Source: Bacteroidales bacterium (lineage in GTDB: Bacteria; Bacteroidota; Bacteroidia; Bacteroidales; UBA12077). From it: a stretch of 64,000 bases of DNA. The notes beneath the pieces were generated by a model. The model was not told where the DNA came from and ran no database searches. It saw only the letters and a list, made by a program, of their open reading frames with translations. Shown here piece by piece: positions 11,301 to 18,913 of the stretch (the first letter of the stretch is position 1; every line of letters starts with the position of its first letter). The stretch covers positions 1 through 64,000 of the forward strand of contig JANQHE010000004.1 in assembly GCA_028282785.1 (NCBI GenBank), given 5' to 3'. The translations under genes and the position numbers were made by a program.

Positions 11301-11454
11301 AATTTTGAGTGCAGAAGGAAAAGTGGTTTATAAAGATCAATTTATATACAATGACAGAGAGAAATTAGATATTTCAGGCCTGCCAACAGGAATGTATATT
11401 ATAAAAATAGTTAATGATAAAAAAGTAACTATTAATCAAATCATAATTAAATAA
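2353..11454 (+). CDS. Giant T9SS-secreted surface protein with beta-helices and tandem repeats
   Basis: A 3033-residue protein with a signal peptide (cut near GFG-Q, about residue 23). Domain order by residue: beta-helix block 28-385, full of GGGI motifs and ending in a GAVEF closing strand; choice-of-anchor-D-like sandwich 393-502; second beta-helix 583-913; second sandwich 916-1019; third beta-helix 1023-1406; third sandwich 1416-1533; CBM9-like domain 1536-1729 (APAIDGLVDDLW, DNLELFLDFNN); a sandwich region to 1953; fourth anchor-D domain to 2053; seven ~104-residue SwmB-like repeats 2053-2774; two cadherin-like beta-sandwiches 2775-2946; T9SS type A sorting domain from about 2955 (YPNPSNGLFYLEI to the IIIK end). 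It is probably exported by SprA and anchored on the cell surface, where it may bind polysaccharide or act as an adhesin. No catalytic residues were recognised. It follows a 48-residue gene and ends at a strong terminator. Confidence 0.85.
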   Translation: MNQKFTFILITLLMAFFSKVGFGQTTYTVGASGQDFTTIQEAIDNASVVDGDIISIVDAIHTEFGIQVTKSLTFKGQGAENTIVQAAQTMNLATDRVFTLINSVSVFIEDMTIRHGNSSGFGGGIQNHGMLEINRCTIADNKVSTEDWADEGGGGIYNSGKLTVKFSEISGNYSGWHGAGIWMTGGDAELYIENCIFKNNEANKSGGGFGVYEGNNIEVKNTLIHNNTSGLKGGGIHIGGNYYDKATLNSVTITGNSTVDYGGGIYVDYANLYVVNTIIAGNSCSDNNNYSDIAIWGSEYSLGHNIIGIDDGDFNEIETDFEGTPSEPFDPEFNEEYVPLLTSSIINYGPSNFASLNLENVDVYGNPRVYDGDIDIIDIGAVEFQGEPLPTYLISVPETSVNFGDAPAGSNTYYGINLENTGQADLTIDSIFASGGFEIYMNSKSAIDTALYGKTIAAHDIEKLFISINHDTDSLFTGDIVIYSNATNKPEVTVSVTANILSGQDYFTGDIITNTTWCQDTVHIGGDIKVDKDATLSICAGTVIDFLGDYKLTVNGNLQVNGTVDDTVIFTNRTGDWAGIRFEGIEHTNEIVSTISYARIEKANANGNDEYDKGGGIYLDYTASVQIENSEIINNNAHHFGGGVYNGGNLEITTSLISGNSTSYSSSNYGGGGIANAGTLRILNSGIHNNSSAYHGGGILNVDDNAMLYLENDSITNNTASRAGGGIGNSYVNQVDIINCLIANNTATSRKGGGIQNGDNSTGTINITSSTIFGNMASGSYYGGGIQNEKGTFNIINTIIAGNSAGSYDDVYNTGTLNSLGYNLIGNEDGYSFPAADGDLIGTSSNPYDAMLKADYLLQDSSLAINHGIADTTGLNIPALDIKGNSRIYDGNTDVIDIGAFEFQNNPSINYSLNINQDGLDFGFVKVDSSKYVEVELINTGFGIIEIDSIIAPDGYEVSVSGSEFNDTLTDIAITAYNQSTMEVKFIPSSTATFSGNIEIQSNDTDEPQQTISVTGDGTDDFILSGDITENTSFCVDTLKVIDDVTIHDGITLEICPGTVIEFQGNYTLNVQGQLLAEGTLTDTIVFTYLNGADTWGGIRFDNTPSGNSFSKISYSIIEYGENNRGGAIYIDNYHKLGFNNNIVRNNTAGDYGGGIYNNGTLTIEECIIDNNTADCAWGEGGGGIANGGSLTIINSVISNNSSSWHGGGIMNISGDASLTVLNSKIIDNTADQGGGGLGNYYASSIHIQNTLIAGNSTNWSKGGGIHAGSNFNGTVNIENSTITGNHSGYNGGGVFNEAATFYFSNTIISGNSGDGNHDDLYINGTINSEGYNFIGNTGAYDWKLSEGDIIGTSDNVRDAWLDSDYMPTDSSLVVNMGNPVGDYPETDLGGNTRIYEGRIDIGAYELQSGKVLTNLLMDVDTLDINFDYQQVGEASYAVKRNLSFVSGNGNITISSISAPSGYTLSISEDSSFTNTLSGLELLFNDEMNLYVRMEPGAEQEYTGSILINSNAEPSVIEIPVSGFGVNDITPSFSFINAAPAIDGLVDDLWNSISHERLNLAGQGDNSRHDLNANFRGVWDADSLYLLVKITNDTLYSGNTDSSLNDNLELFLDFNNSKGESYDSDDYMIRFSYGTETAAFVVGDAFDINFVQYSPDAGTLIYEIAIPWDVATEVTPAEGVEMGIELNINDNDGAGIEDQVTWYSNSENKSSEPSVFGTIILLDENGVDTQAPVFELSYNESDFTVACEDSVYIPFTITNNGNGRGLEYTLFNGIYDFTSEQHFSGDGATTWHSFTGLSSYSRSLQLVIYIEGDFGNSSEYATLEIEGMDYGQIEKGGEDFNGGDGDPFTSTYTFGKSEIQDWLSDGQLDISITNSSGVGDWAGALHQVQLLIDKGPGNQGEINQGGSLNIEIPVEVGSFPEGITEDLIIISSNDPSNPSDTILFTINKQGYPILETTQTQFDFGEVKANHYGKETLFITNTGCDTLFVDSITSSHEYFFVESGNFVIEPTETVEAYVYFLPTDIGEFNEFMTIYSNDENKTINVKGVTADTIAPQVTAAYVSNDNPGILVVEFDEEIQASGYNGFSVSGISASITGYTSNSNIIELELSGDVIFGDVLSLDYEEDSLNVKDIATLENTLLSFTGLLVANNVEYVDDVPPSIISAKVENENPDQVILVFDEAVTISSKNNFTVNGTTGNIEYYDQLGDETIVLVLENNVLYGEVLTLDYVSGSGHVEDNAENELEEIEGLTILNYVEYVDIFAPEFVSAVVEDANPDQIVITFDEPVTTSDETGFSIIGTSGSIIGVTGSGTSTLTFTLDADVAFGENITITYSSGNVTDTAASPNNLLDFGPETAVNNVLYSGGGGSDPIVIGLSVEDANPNQIIVAFDEDVTLTNETGFSVSGITAGITGVTGSGNDTLIFTLDVSVVYGDIVLLSYNATGDVQDGDTNPLAAFSNYNVVNNVAYIDLTAPILSSAKVENATPTVVNLVFDENVVFTDASGFTINGTSGSITGATGSGTNTMLILLDAAVVYGESLTVDYDQPSGNVTDEATNDLTSFTGVVAVNYVEYVDETKPEIIAAVVENDSPFEVVVTFTEEVTYDDFTGLTVNGSLGSIISISGDGTDVITLTLDEEIVYGDVVSLDYSGGNITDLATLPNSLDNFTGITVINNVEAETINPTIVSAVIEHTSQDDIVVNFDEMVYITDVSGFSISGTSASISNVDGSGTTVLTFTLDANALYSDILTLSYDGLGNTEDRVGNILMPVDFSVINNILNDDASLSDLKVDDETVSGFDSGTTTYTVELPYGTTTVPAVTATPTDANAEVVITDATVLPGITTATVTAEDGTTEQVYTINLTVAPNDDATLADLKVDGTIITGFNAVTLTYEVELPAGTTVVPTVMATATDVNASIMITDATALPGTTTVTVTAEDGSTELVYSINFTVAVGINDLTSEFGVSIYPNPSNGLFYLEIMDLTNESIDIEILSAEGKVVYKDQFIYNDREKLDISGLPTGMYIIKIVNDKKVTINQIIIK
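8509..10674 (+). repeat. Seven tandem SwmB-like repeats coding for ~104 residues each
   Basis: Units begin near 8510, 8824, 9139, 9453, 9765, 10075 and 10384, a period of 309-315 bases. Each opens with a strand like SAVVEDANPDQIVITFDE and closes with a LDYxxGNVTD-like strand. The units are clearly related but diverged, so the array is not freshly amplified. Confidence 0.8.
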
Positions 11455-11490
11455 AGGCTTATTTAAAGATAAAATTTAACTCAGAAAGTT

Positions 11491-11525
11491 GAACCAGCAA
11501 TGAATTTATTGCTGGTTCTTATACT
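11491..11525 (+). terminator. Terminator of the giant surface-protein gene
   Basis: GAACCAGCAA (11491-11500) pairs with TTGCTGGTTC (11509-11518) around an eight-base loop, 37 bases after the stop codon, and is followed by a short T-rich stretch. Confidence 0.7.
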
Positions 11526-11587
11526 TTACCGGATATTATTTAATATCAATATTCATTAAGTATTAATTCATAAAAAATAAAACAGGA

Positions 11588-12451
11588 ATGGTAAACTTCG
11601 AAGAATATAAGTTTCGAAAATTAGATAAAAAAGGGCTAAAAACTTTAGTCGAATGGGCTAAAATCGAGGGATGGAACCCGGGCCCATATGATGCAGAGGT
11701 TTTTTGGGAAACGGACCCTGATGGTTTTTTGGGGTTTTATTATAATAATTCTTTGGTTGCGGGAGGCTCAATTGTTTCATATAATGGAGAGTTTGGGTTT
11801 ATGGGGCTTTTTATTGTTAAGCCTGAGTACAGAAATAATGGAATTGGTAGAAAACTTTGGTATTTGAGACGAAATGAATTAATAAAAAGACTTAAAGACA
11901 ACGCTCCAATAGGCATGGATGGTGTGGTTGATATGCAACCGTTTTATCAAAAAGGAGGATTTGAGATAGTTTTTATTGATAAAAGATACGAAAAATTAGG
12001 ACTTAAATTAGAAGTAAGTTATAATATTTCATTAATAGAAGATTCCGATTTTAATAAAATTGTTGAATATGATAAGCAATGTTTTGGATATTTAAGATCC
12101 CGGTTTTTGAAACCATGGTTAAATATTCCTGGAAATAAAAACTATAAATATATTGAGAATAACGACATAAAAGGTTTTGTTGTCCTCCGAAAAGCATCAT
12201 CAGGCTTTAAGATAGGCCCATTGTTTGCAGATAATGATGAAATTGCGGAAGAATTATATAGAGCTTGCTTGAACTCGGCTGTTGGTGAGCCAGTTTATTT
12301 TGATATCCCAATGATTAACCAGGGAGCTGTAAATATCGTACAAAACTATAACGCACAGTGTATATTTGAATGTGCGAGAATGTATTATAAAAGCCTTGCC
12401 AATTTTAATATTGATAAAGTTTATGGGGTAACAACTTTTGAACTTGGGTAA
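11588..12451 (+). CDS. GNAT-family N-acetyltransferase
   Basis: 287 residues. The N-terminal half (about 8-140) is a GNAT fold: the acetyl-CoA pyrophosphate loop is visible as RNNGIGRKLW, after the strand FGFMGLFIVKPEY. The C-terminal half (about 145-285) looks like a second, degenerate GNAT-like domain, the layout of the Acetyltransf_1 plus Acetyltransf_18 proteins. It should transfer an acetyl group from acetyl-CoA to an amine; the substrate cannot be read from the sequence. It stands alone, between the giant-gene terminator and a convergent kinase gene only 15 bases away, with an A-rich leader before the ATG. Confidence 0.75.
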   Translation: MVNFEEYKFRKLDKKGLKTLVEWAKIEGWNPGPYDAEVFWETDPDGFLGFYYNNSLVAGGSIVSYNGEFGFMGLFIVKPEYRNNGIGRKLWYLRRNELIKRLKDNAPIGMDGVVDMQPFYQKGGFEIVFIDKRYEKLGLKLEVSYNISLIEDSDFNKIVEYDKQCFGYLRSRFLKPWLNIPGNKNYKYIENNDIKGFVVLRKASSGFKIGPLFADNDEIAEELYRACLNSAVGEPVYFDIPMINQGAVNIVQNYNAQCIFECARMYYKSLANFNIDKVYGVTTFELG

Positions 12452-12466
12452 TAAAAAGGATAAGCA

Positions 12467-15400
12467 TTAATTATCAGGTACTTTGGGTAGAGTAAATTTA
12501 AACGAACTTCCTTTACCAACCTCACTTTCTACAAATATTTCACCACCATTTTGTTCAATAAAATCCTTACAAAGTATCAATCCTAATCCAGTTCCTTTTT
12601 CTTTGTTTGTTCCTGTTGTTGAGTAATAAATATCTTGTCTAAATAACTTAGAAATGTCATCTCTTGAAATTCCAACCCCTGTATCTTTAATATGAATTTC
12701 AATAAAATTATTCTTTTCTTTTGCACTAACTGAAACTTTTCCTCCGTTGTCTGTAAATTTTATAGCATTTGATAATAAATTTCTAAAAACTGTATTGATC
12801 ATGTTCTCATCAGCAAAAGCGTACTGATTTTCATTGACATTATTTATCAGGGTAAGTTCTTTTAAATTTACATTGTTTTCATATAAATTGAAATTTTCTT
12901 TTAGAATTTTATTCAAGTTTATTTTTTGTGGTTGGCATTTGAGTCCTCCGGTTTGAGATCTGGACCATACCAATAGGTTTTGCAGCAACTCATAAGCTGA
13001 ACTGGATGATTTGTAAATACTTGAAATTGAAGTTTTTATTTCGTCTGTCATCTGATCACTATATTCATCAATTAAGAATGATGAATACCCGATTATAATA
13101 TTAAATGGATTTTTAAGATCATGTGCTATAATCGAGAATAGTTTATCTTTTGTCGCATTAAGAATTTCTAATTCTTTATTTATTTGTTTTAACTCTTCTG
13201 CTTTTAACTGAATTTCTTCTTTTTGTTTTGATACCTCAACAGTACGTTCTTTAACTTTTTGTTCTAAAGTTCGATAAACATGTGCGTTTTCTAATGATAC
13301 TGCTATTTGTGTACAGAGTATTGTTAAGATATTTACGCGATCTTCAGTAAACACATATGCTGATAAATTATTTTCAAGATATAAAATACCATAAAGTTTA
13401 GATTGTTTTAAAATCGGTATAGCTATCGCAGATTTTACTTTATTTCTTTTTATATATTCATTGCTTGTAAAATCGCCTTCATACGCGGCATTATGTAAAA
13501 TTAAATTCTTTTTGCCCCGCTCAACAAATCTTATAATTGGTATTGGAAGATTGTTTTCCAGTATGTTCTTATTTTCAATATTAACCTGAATTTCCCCTTT
13601 ATGAAGCTCTCCTTCTGCTTCAATAACAAGTTCATTAGTTGTTAAGTCAGTAATTAATAAAGAGCCTTTTTGTGCACCAGCATTTTCTAATATGATAATT
13701 ATTGTTTTTTTAAGTAGGTCGCCTAACACTATTTCTCCGGATATAGTTTTTGCAGCTTCTAAAACTGTTTCCATATCAATGCCCATCATATCTTGAGTAG
13801 ATGAAGAAGTGTAGTGTTTGTTTTGAGAATTATTTATAAAAGTAGGGTTGGGCATGTATTCAGAATATTTTTCCTTTATGGTTTTTACTTTTGCTTTTGC
13901 TCCCCAGTTCTTGTATAACAAGTAAGCAGAATTTATATAAAAAGAGGCAATCTTATTATTATCTAATTCAATCCAGAACTTTGCTGCCAATTCGTTTGCA
14001 AGTGCTTCTTCGTGTATAAAACCATTTTTCTTAGAATTATTTATTGCCTGGTTGTATAGCTTTTGTGCTTTTGTTATATTTCCTAATACCCTTTCTTTTT
14101 CAGCTTCAATAAGCTTATACTTACCTAGGAAGTTCATTGGAGCTTGGCCCGCCCACTTTTTAAACTTTTTTAATATTGATATAACCTTTTTCCTGGCCTT
14201 TCGTTTTTCTGCAGGCGTTAAATTATCATATTTAGATAGAAGTGTTAGTGCTTCGAAATAGTGATAGTTTGCAAACATTAATAAACCAGCCACTCCTTTT
14301 AAATATTTTTTCGACTTTTTTAGAATGCTGATGGCTTTTTCATATCGTTCGAAATAATAAGCGAGAGTTAATTTGTTTAGATGAATCATGAATAATGAAG
14401 TCTCATCTTTACCTTTAAGATGATATTCTATCATCTTCCTCTCATCATATCTTTCACTTATTAATTCTTCCGGTTTTTTCTTCGTTTCAACAAAATTTGT
14501 GAACATCTCAATGAGAACATCGAACTGGCTATAAGTTATATTTTTATAGACATGAGCAATGGAATGTTTATACTTTTCCGTATTATCGATTAATTCTGTT
14601 AATTCACTTCCGGCTCTGAATAAGTAATGTGCCCTTGCTGCAGCTGAACTCATCATATATTCAAAATCGCCACTTTCTTTAGCTACTTTATATGCTTTAA
14701 GTAAATTATCATTTGTTTCGTGTAATGATTTCTTCCAAAAGTTTATAGCTACATTGTATAAATAATAGGCTTGAGCCCAATAGTTTATGTCATTTAACCG
14801 GTCGAAGAGTTTCAAACCTAATTGTCCTAATTCGTAGGTTCTGGGAATATTACCAAATACTGCATTAACTAATAAGCCAAATGTGATGAAACCGACAGGT
14901 GAGATAGGAGCTACTCCAAAATCGATGGTTAATTGTATTTGTTTAAAAACAACCAACGTAAAAAGATTAGGATCTGTGCGGTACAGAACAGATATAATAT
15001 TTGCCATGTTTTGCATAGCTATTAATGCTTTAGGGTCTTCCATTTTTGGAAGATTGGAAATATTATCTGCACTAACCTTTTTTAATAAAGATTTAGTCTT
15101 AAATAAATTAAATAAAACATGGTGTGTTCCTATTTTTTTTGGAAATTTTATACCTAGCAAATGAAGTAAAAACAAGGTTTCTTTAATTGCTTTTTGTTGT
15201 TCATTTCTGGCTATTAATGATTGAGTCCTTATTTCATGTACTTTAGCTTTATCAAAAAGGCTCCTGGCTTTTTGAAATAAAATTTCAAGCAATCTTTCCA
15301 TTACCCAATAATTCCCAATTAAAGAAGCTGTTTCTGCGCCTTCATAATGGAGATTTATAGTTAAGGTATAATTATTTTCCCAATCATCACCTTTAAGTAA

Positions 15401-17722
15401 TTTAAGACCGTTATCTGCATAATTAAATGCAAGGTTAAATGCACCTGATGCTTTTGCTTTCCTACACGCCTTAAGATTATATTCAGCCAATAATTTTTTT
15501 TCTTCTACTTTTAAATGATTTATTCCTTTATTTAAATGTCCGATAATGGTAAAAAGGTTATCTTCAATTTCTTGTTCCGATGATTTTTCAAGAAGTAAAC
15601 GCCCAATCTTTATATGGTTACTGATTTTTTCATCTTTATTAAGCAATTCATATGAACTTTGTTGTACCCTATCGTGAATAAATTTATATACAACATGCAG
15701 ATTTTCGGTAAATTCAACATATAGGTAATTTTCAGTAAGTGGTAGTATGAGAGATTCGTTTAAAGGTTGATTAAGGCTTTCGAGAACTTGTTTCCAGGGT
15801 TTGTTACTTACCTTAACTAACGAATGTAAATTGAACTGAGAACCAAAACAAGCTGCAAGTTTTATTATTTCCTGAGAATGTTCTAAAAGACCCAAAATTC
15901 TTTGACTAACTAAGCTTGCAACGTTTTCTGTTACGTCTTCTTTTTTTATTTGTTCAATATCCCAAATCCATTTACCTTGTTTTACTTCAAAATATATGTG
16001 TTTATTTCTTCTTAATTTTGAAATAAATTCAATTAAGAAATAAGGGTTTCCCTGGGTCTTTTCAAAACAAAGTTTAGAAAGTTTTATTGCTTCATCAATT
16101 TCGCATTTAAAAGTTTCTTGTAACAAATGAGTAATATTCTCTGACCTAATTGGTCCAAGTTCAATTTCAAAAAAATCAACTTCTGATTTTAAAAGGTTGC
16201 CAGTAAGGTGCAAAACAGGATGTCCTTGGTTTATTTCATTATCTCTATAAGCACCAATTAACATAATGGGTTTTTCCTCTGTACTTTTTAGAACCTTTTC
16301 AATCATATCAAGAGAGGCAGAGTCTGCCCATTGCAAGTCGTCAAGGAATACAACCAATGGTTGTTCTTTATTGGCAAATAGTTGAAAAAAACTTTGAAAT
16401 GCTATGTCAAACCTGTTTTGTGTTTCTGCTGTGGGAAGGTTAGGAGGGGTATCTTGTTTCCCAATAATTAATTCCAGTTCCGGGATAACATCAATTAACA
16501 GCTTAGCATTTGTTGGAATTTCAGATAATATTTTTGTTTTCCAACTATCAATTTCTTCCTGGCTTTCAGTGATTAATTGATTAATTAAATGAGTTAAAGC
16601 CTGAATTAGTGCATTGTAAGGAATATCCCTGCCTAGTTGATCAAATTTTCCGGTTATGAAATTTCCTTTTTTCTGGATTATCGATTGTTTTAGCTCTCCA
16701 ACCAAAGAAGTTTTTCCAATACCGGAGTATCCTTTAATAAGAACGCAAGTAGGGTTTCCTTTGGTTGCATTTCTAAAACTAGTTGTGAGTTTTTGCAACT
16801 CAATTTCTCTTCCATATAGTTTTTGCGGAATTTGAAATTTTTGGGATACATCATCTTTCCCGATTTCAAATTTTTCTAACAGCTCAGGTTTATCAAGTTT
16901 CTCAATACAATACTCTAAATCTTTTATTAGTCCATAACTGCTTTGATATCTTGCTTCAGCTGTTTTTTTCATTAATTTCAAAACAATTTCGGAAACAGGC
17001 CTTGGAATATTGTTTTGAATTTTATCTAAAGGAACCGCTTCTTTCGCAATATGACTATGAATCCATTCTCTTGAAGTTTCTGCATAAAATGGTAAATTTC
17101 CGGAGAATAGCTCATATAATGTTATGCCTAAAGAGTAATAATCGGTTCTATAATCAATATCCCTATTTATTCGACCTGTTTGTTCCGGAGATATATAAGC
17201 ATAAGTGCCTTCAAAATGAATATTTCTCTTTTCAATTCGTTCAAATGACAATTCTGTTGCTAAACCAAAATCAATTATTTTTAACTGGTTTTGTTCTGAG
17301 TTGTATAAGATATTCGTTGAGTTAATATCTTTATGGATAATTCCATTTGAGTGAATGTCATTTAATGCCAAAGCTAATTCCTTAGATAAACTTAAAGATT
17401 TTATCAGATATGCATTATCTGTTGCAGGGTTTTGCGTTTTAATATATTCCTTTAACGATATTCCTCCAAAATCTTCTAAAACCATTACGTGGCTATTCCC
17501 ATCTTTGAGTAAATCTATTGCTTTGATAATAAATTCGGAATTTATAGAGGTAATTATTTCAAATTCTCTATTAAATCTTGCAATACTTTCCGGATTGGAA
17601 TGTTCCTCGTTTAGAACCTTTAATACAACCGGATTTTTATTTTTATCTAAGGCTTTATAAACTGTGGTTTTAAAGCCATTAGCTAACTGATTTGATATCT
17701 TATATCCGGCTATGGTATCCAT
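12467..17722 (-). CDS. Ser/Thr kinase-AAA ATPase-GAF-histidine kinase hybrid
   Basis: 1751 residues. A Pkn2-type Ser/Thr kinase domain covers about 1-270: Lys35 in VVLKVL, HKDINSTN at 130-137 (HKD instead of HRD), DFG at 151-153, SPE in the activation loop. An AAA_16-type ATPase follows, with Walker A GYSGIGKTS at 331-339 and a Walker B FLDDLQWAD. A long helical, TPR-like region (about 640-1250), a GAF domain (about 1290-1450), a coiled coil, and a HisKA/HATPase module with His1534 in FSIIAHDLKNPFN complete it. All kinase motifs needed for activity are present. This is the cyanobacterial HstK-like plan, thought to sense signals through GAF and the helical region. There is no transmembrane segment. 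It is the last gene of a tight three-gene unit, four bases after the membrane-protein gene. No response regulator is adjacent. Confidence 0.88.
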   Translation of the reverse strand: MDTIAGYKISNQLANGFKTTVYKALDKNKNPVVLKVLNEEHSNPESIARFNREFEIITSINSEFIIKAIDLLKDGNSHVMVLEDFGGISLKEYIKTQNPATDNAYLIKSLSLSKELALALNDIHSNGIIHKDINSTNILYNSEQNQLKIIDFGLATELSFERIEKRNIHFEGTYAYISPEQTGRINRDIDYRTDYYSLGITLYELFSGNLPFYAETSREWIHSHIAKEAVPLDKIQNNIPRPVSEIVLKLMKKTAEARYQSSYGLIKDLEYCIEKLDKPELLEKFEIGKDDVSQKFQIPQKLYGREIELQKLTTSFRNATKGNPTCVLIKGYSGIGKTSLVGELKQSIIQKKGNFITGKFDQLGRDIPYNALIQALTHLINQLITESQEEIDSWKTKILSEIPTNAKLLIDVIPELELIIGKQDTPPNLPTAETQNRFDIAFQSFFQLFANKEQPLVVFLDDLQWADSASLDMIEKVLKSTEEKPIMLIGAYRDNEINQGHPVLHLTGNLLKSEVDFFEIELGPIRSENITHLLQETFKCEIDEAIKLSKLCFEKTQGNPYFLIEFISKLRRNKHIYFEVKQGKWIWDIEQIKKEDVTENVASLVSQRILGLLEHSQEIIKLAACFGSQFNLHSLVKVSNKPWKQVLESLNQPLNESLILPLTENYLYVEFTENLHVVYKFIHDRVQQSSYELLNKDEKISNHIKIGRLLLEKSSEQEIEDNLFTIIGHLNKGINHLKVEEKKLLAEYNLKACRKAKASGAFNLAFNYADNGLKLLKGDDWENNYTLTINLHYEGAETASLIGNYWVMERLLEILFQKARSLFDKAKVHEIRTQSLIARNEQQKAIKETLFLLHLLGIKFPKKIGTHHVLFNLFKTKSLLKKVSADNISNLPKMEDPKALIAMQNMANIISVLYRTDPNLFTLVVFKQIQLTIDFGVAPISPVGFITFGLLVNAVFGNIPRTYELGQLGLKLFDRLNDINYWAQAYYLYNVAINFWKKSLHETNDNLLKAYKVAKESGDFEYMMSSAAARAHYLFRAGSELTELIDNTEKYKHSIAHVYKNITYSQFDVLIEMFTNFVETKKKPEELISERYDERKMIEYHLKGKDETSLFMIHLNKLTLAYYFERYEKAISILKKSKKYLKGVAGLLMFANYHYFEALTLLSKYDNLTPAEKRKARKKVISILKKFKKWAGQAPMNFLGKYKLIEAEKERVLGNITKAQKLYNQAINNSKKNGFIHEEALANELAAKFWIELDNNKIASFYINSAYLLYKNWGAKAKVKTIKEKYSEYMPNPTFINNSQNKHYTSSSTQDMMGIDMETVLEAAKTISGEIVLGDLLKKTIIIILENAGAQKGSLLITDLTTNELVIEAEGELHKGEIQVNIENKNILENNLPIPIIRFVERGKKNLILHNAAYEGDFTSNEYIKRNKVKSAIAIPILKQSKLYGILYLENNLSAYVFTEDRVNILTILCTQIAVSLENAHVYRTLEQKVKERTVEVSKQKEEIQLKAEELKQINKELEILNATKDKLFSIIAHDLKNPFNIIIGYSSFLIDEYSDQMTDEIKTSISSIYKSSSSAYELLQNLLVWSRSQTGGLKCQPQKINLNKILKENFNLYENNVNLKELTLINNVNENQYAFADENMINTVFRNLLSNAIKFTDNGGKVSVSAKEKNNFIEIHIKDTGVGISRDDISKLFRQDIYYSTTGTNKEKGTGLGLILCKDFIEQNGGEIFVESEVGKGSSFKFTLPKVPDN

Positions 17723-17726
17723 TGAA

Positions 17727-18911
17727 TTAATAGGCTTTCTTAATTAATTCTTCATCATCAAATTGTGTGGTAATTTTAAAAAAGTATGCAAATGCTATCC
17801 AAACAATCCAATTATAAATACCATATGGTAAATAACCAAATAAACCTTCAAGTGGCATTTCGAAAACATGAAATTTGTCTACATATGGGATGCTATATTT
17901 CCAGTATCCGGGAACAAATGTATGAAAAGGATTGTGATTTGCACTTAAGAAATTAGTGCCTTCACAAATTAATCCGGAAATAAAGTTTCCTAATCCGATT
18001 AAGGCTAAAGGTGTCCAGTTTCCCTCTTTAACTATTGGCCTAAATGGGGTCCACAAACCAACCATATCAAAAATGATACTTAAAATTAAAACAGGGCCAA
18101 TCCAAAGTAAAGGATATAGAATAAAGGGGAAAAAGCTTATTAAGAATAATGAAATTATTCCGATAATTAAAAGAATGATTTGAACGGATTTTGATAGTGA
18201 AACTTTAGGGCCATAAGAGTATCTTCGATTTAATTTTTTAAATGTATATAACAACATAAAAATCTCGAATACAAAAGGAACAAGAGCTGCTCCTCCAACA
18301 AAAGCATAAATATAAAACTCAAATGTAGATAACATATGTGCTTCGGGATAATACCAGTTTACACCTACATATAAACTTAAATATTCAAAGTAACCCCAAC
18401 CAAAAGCAGAACAAATTCCAATCCATAACAAATTAATAGGCCTGTCTTTAACAATTGAATGCCCACCGGAACGTTTGTATACGATTCCATCAATGGTAAA
18501 TACCAGCCCCCAGATTATAGGTATAAATCCTAAGTTAATTATAAATCTTGGTCTGCTAAAATGTCCCCATAGGATTACTGCATCAATAATAGCAACCGTT
18601 AAACCAATCCAAAACCATATAGGATATTTAACTTTGGTAATTTTCGGAGTTTCTCTTTGTTCAGGTTTTTTAAATCCGAAAATCCAAGGATATAAATAAA
18701 GTACTACAAAAAAAGCACATGCAAAAAATAAAACAATAAATACAGTTAAATTGAATCCAGGCTTGGGAGTAGCAGCTGTTGGCGGAAACGTAAAAAAATG
18801 AGATGCTAAATCACCTTTGTAATTTATAAGAGCCCCGATAAGTGGCGCCACTATTATTATAATTACTGATAAGGTGATAAATAATCGGCGATTTCTTTTA
18901 GTCTTGTTCAT
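17727..18911 (-). CDS. Polytopic membrane protein of unknown function
   Basis: 394 residues with about ten hydrophobic segments, starting with one at residues 10-28 (LFITLSVIIIIVAPLIGALI) and ending near residue 380. Conserved-looking polar loops include GWGYFEYLSLYVGVNWYYPE and CEGTNFLSANHNPFHTF, rich in aromatic residues, His and Glu. I do not recognise the family; no transporter or enzyme signature is evident. It lies two bases after the 365-residue gene and four bases before the hybrid kinase gene on the same strand, so the three are almost certainly co-transcribed. It could be a membrane partner or input for the cytoplasmic kinase. Confidence 0.7.
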   Translation of the reverse strand: MNKTKRNRRLFITLSVIIIIVAPLIGALINYKGDLASHFFTFPPTAATPKPGFNLTVFIVLFFACAFFVVLYLYPWIFGFKKPEQRETPKITKVKYPIWFWIGLTVAIIDAVILWGHFSRPRFIINLGFIPIIWGLVFTIDGIVYKRSGGHSIVKDRPINLLWIGICSAFGWGYFEYLSLYVGVNWYYPEAHMLSTFEFYIYAFVGGAALVPFVFEIFMLLYTFKKLNRRYSYGPKVSLSKSVQIILLIIGIISLFLISFFPFILYPLLWIGPVLILSIIFDMVGLWTPFRPIVKEGNWTPLALIGLGNFISGLICEGTNFLSANHNPFHTFVPGYWKYSIPYVDKFHVFEMPLEGLFGYLPYGIYNWIVWIAFAYFFKITTQFDDEELIKKAY

Positions 18912-18913
18912 AT

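Noticed and set aside
2353-11454. GGTGGT-rich repeats inside the giant gene as a possible CRISPR or satellite array
   Set aside because: They are codons for GGGI turns of beta-helices in one long open frame, with irregular spacing.
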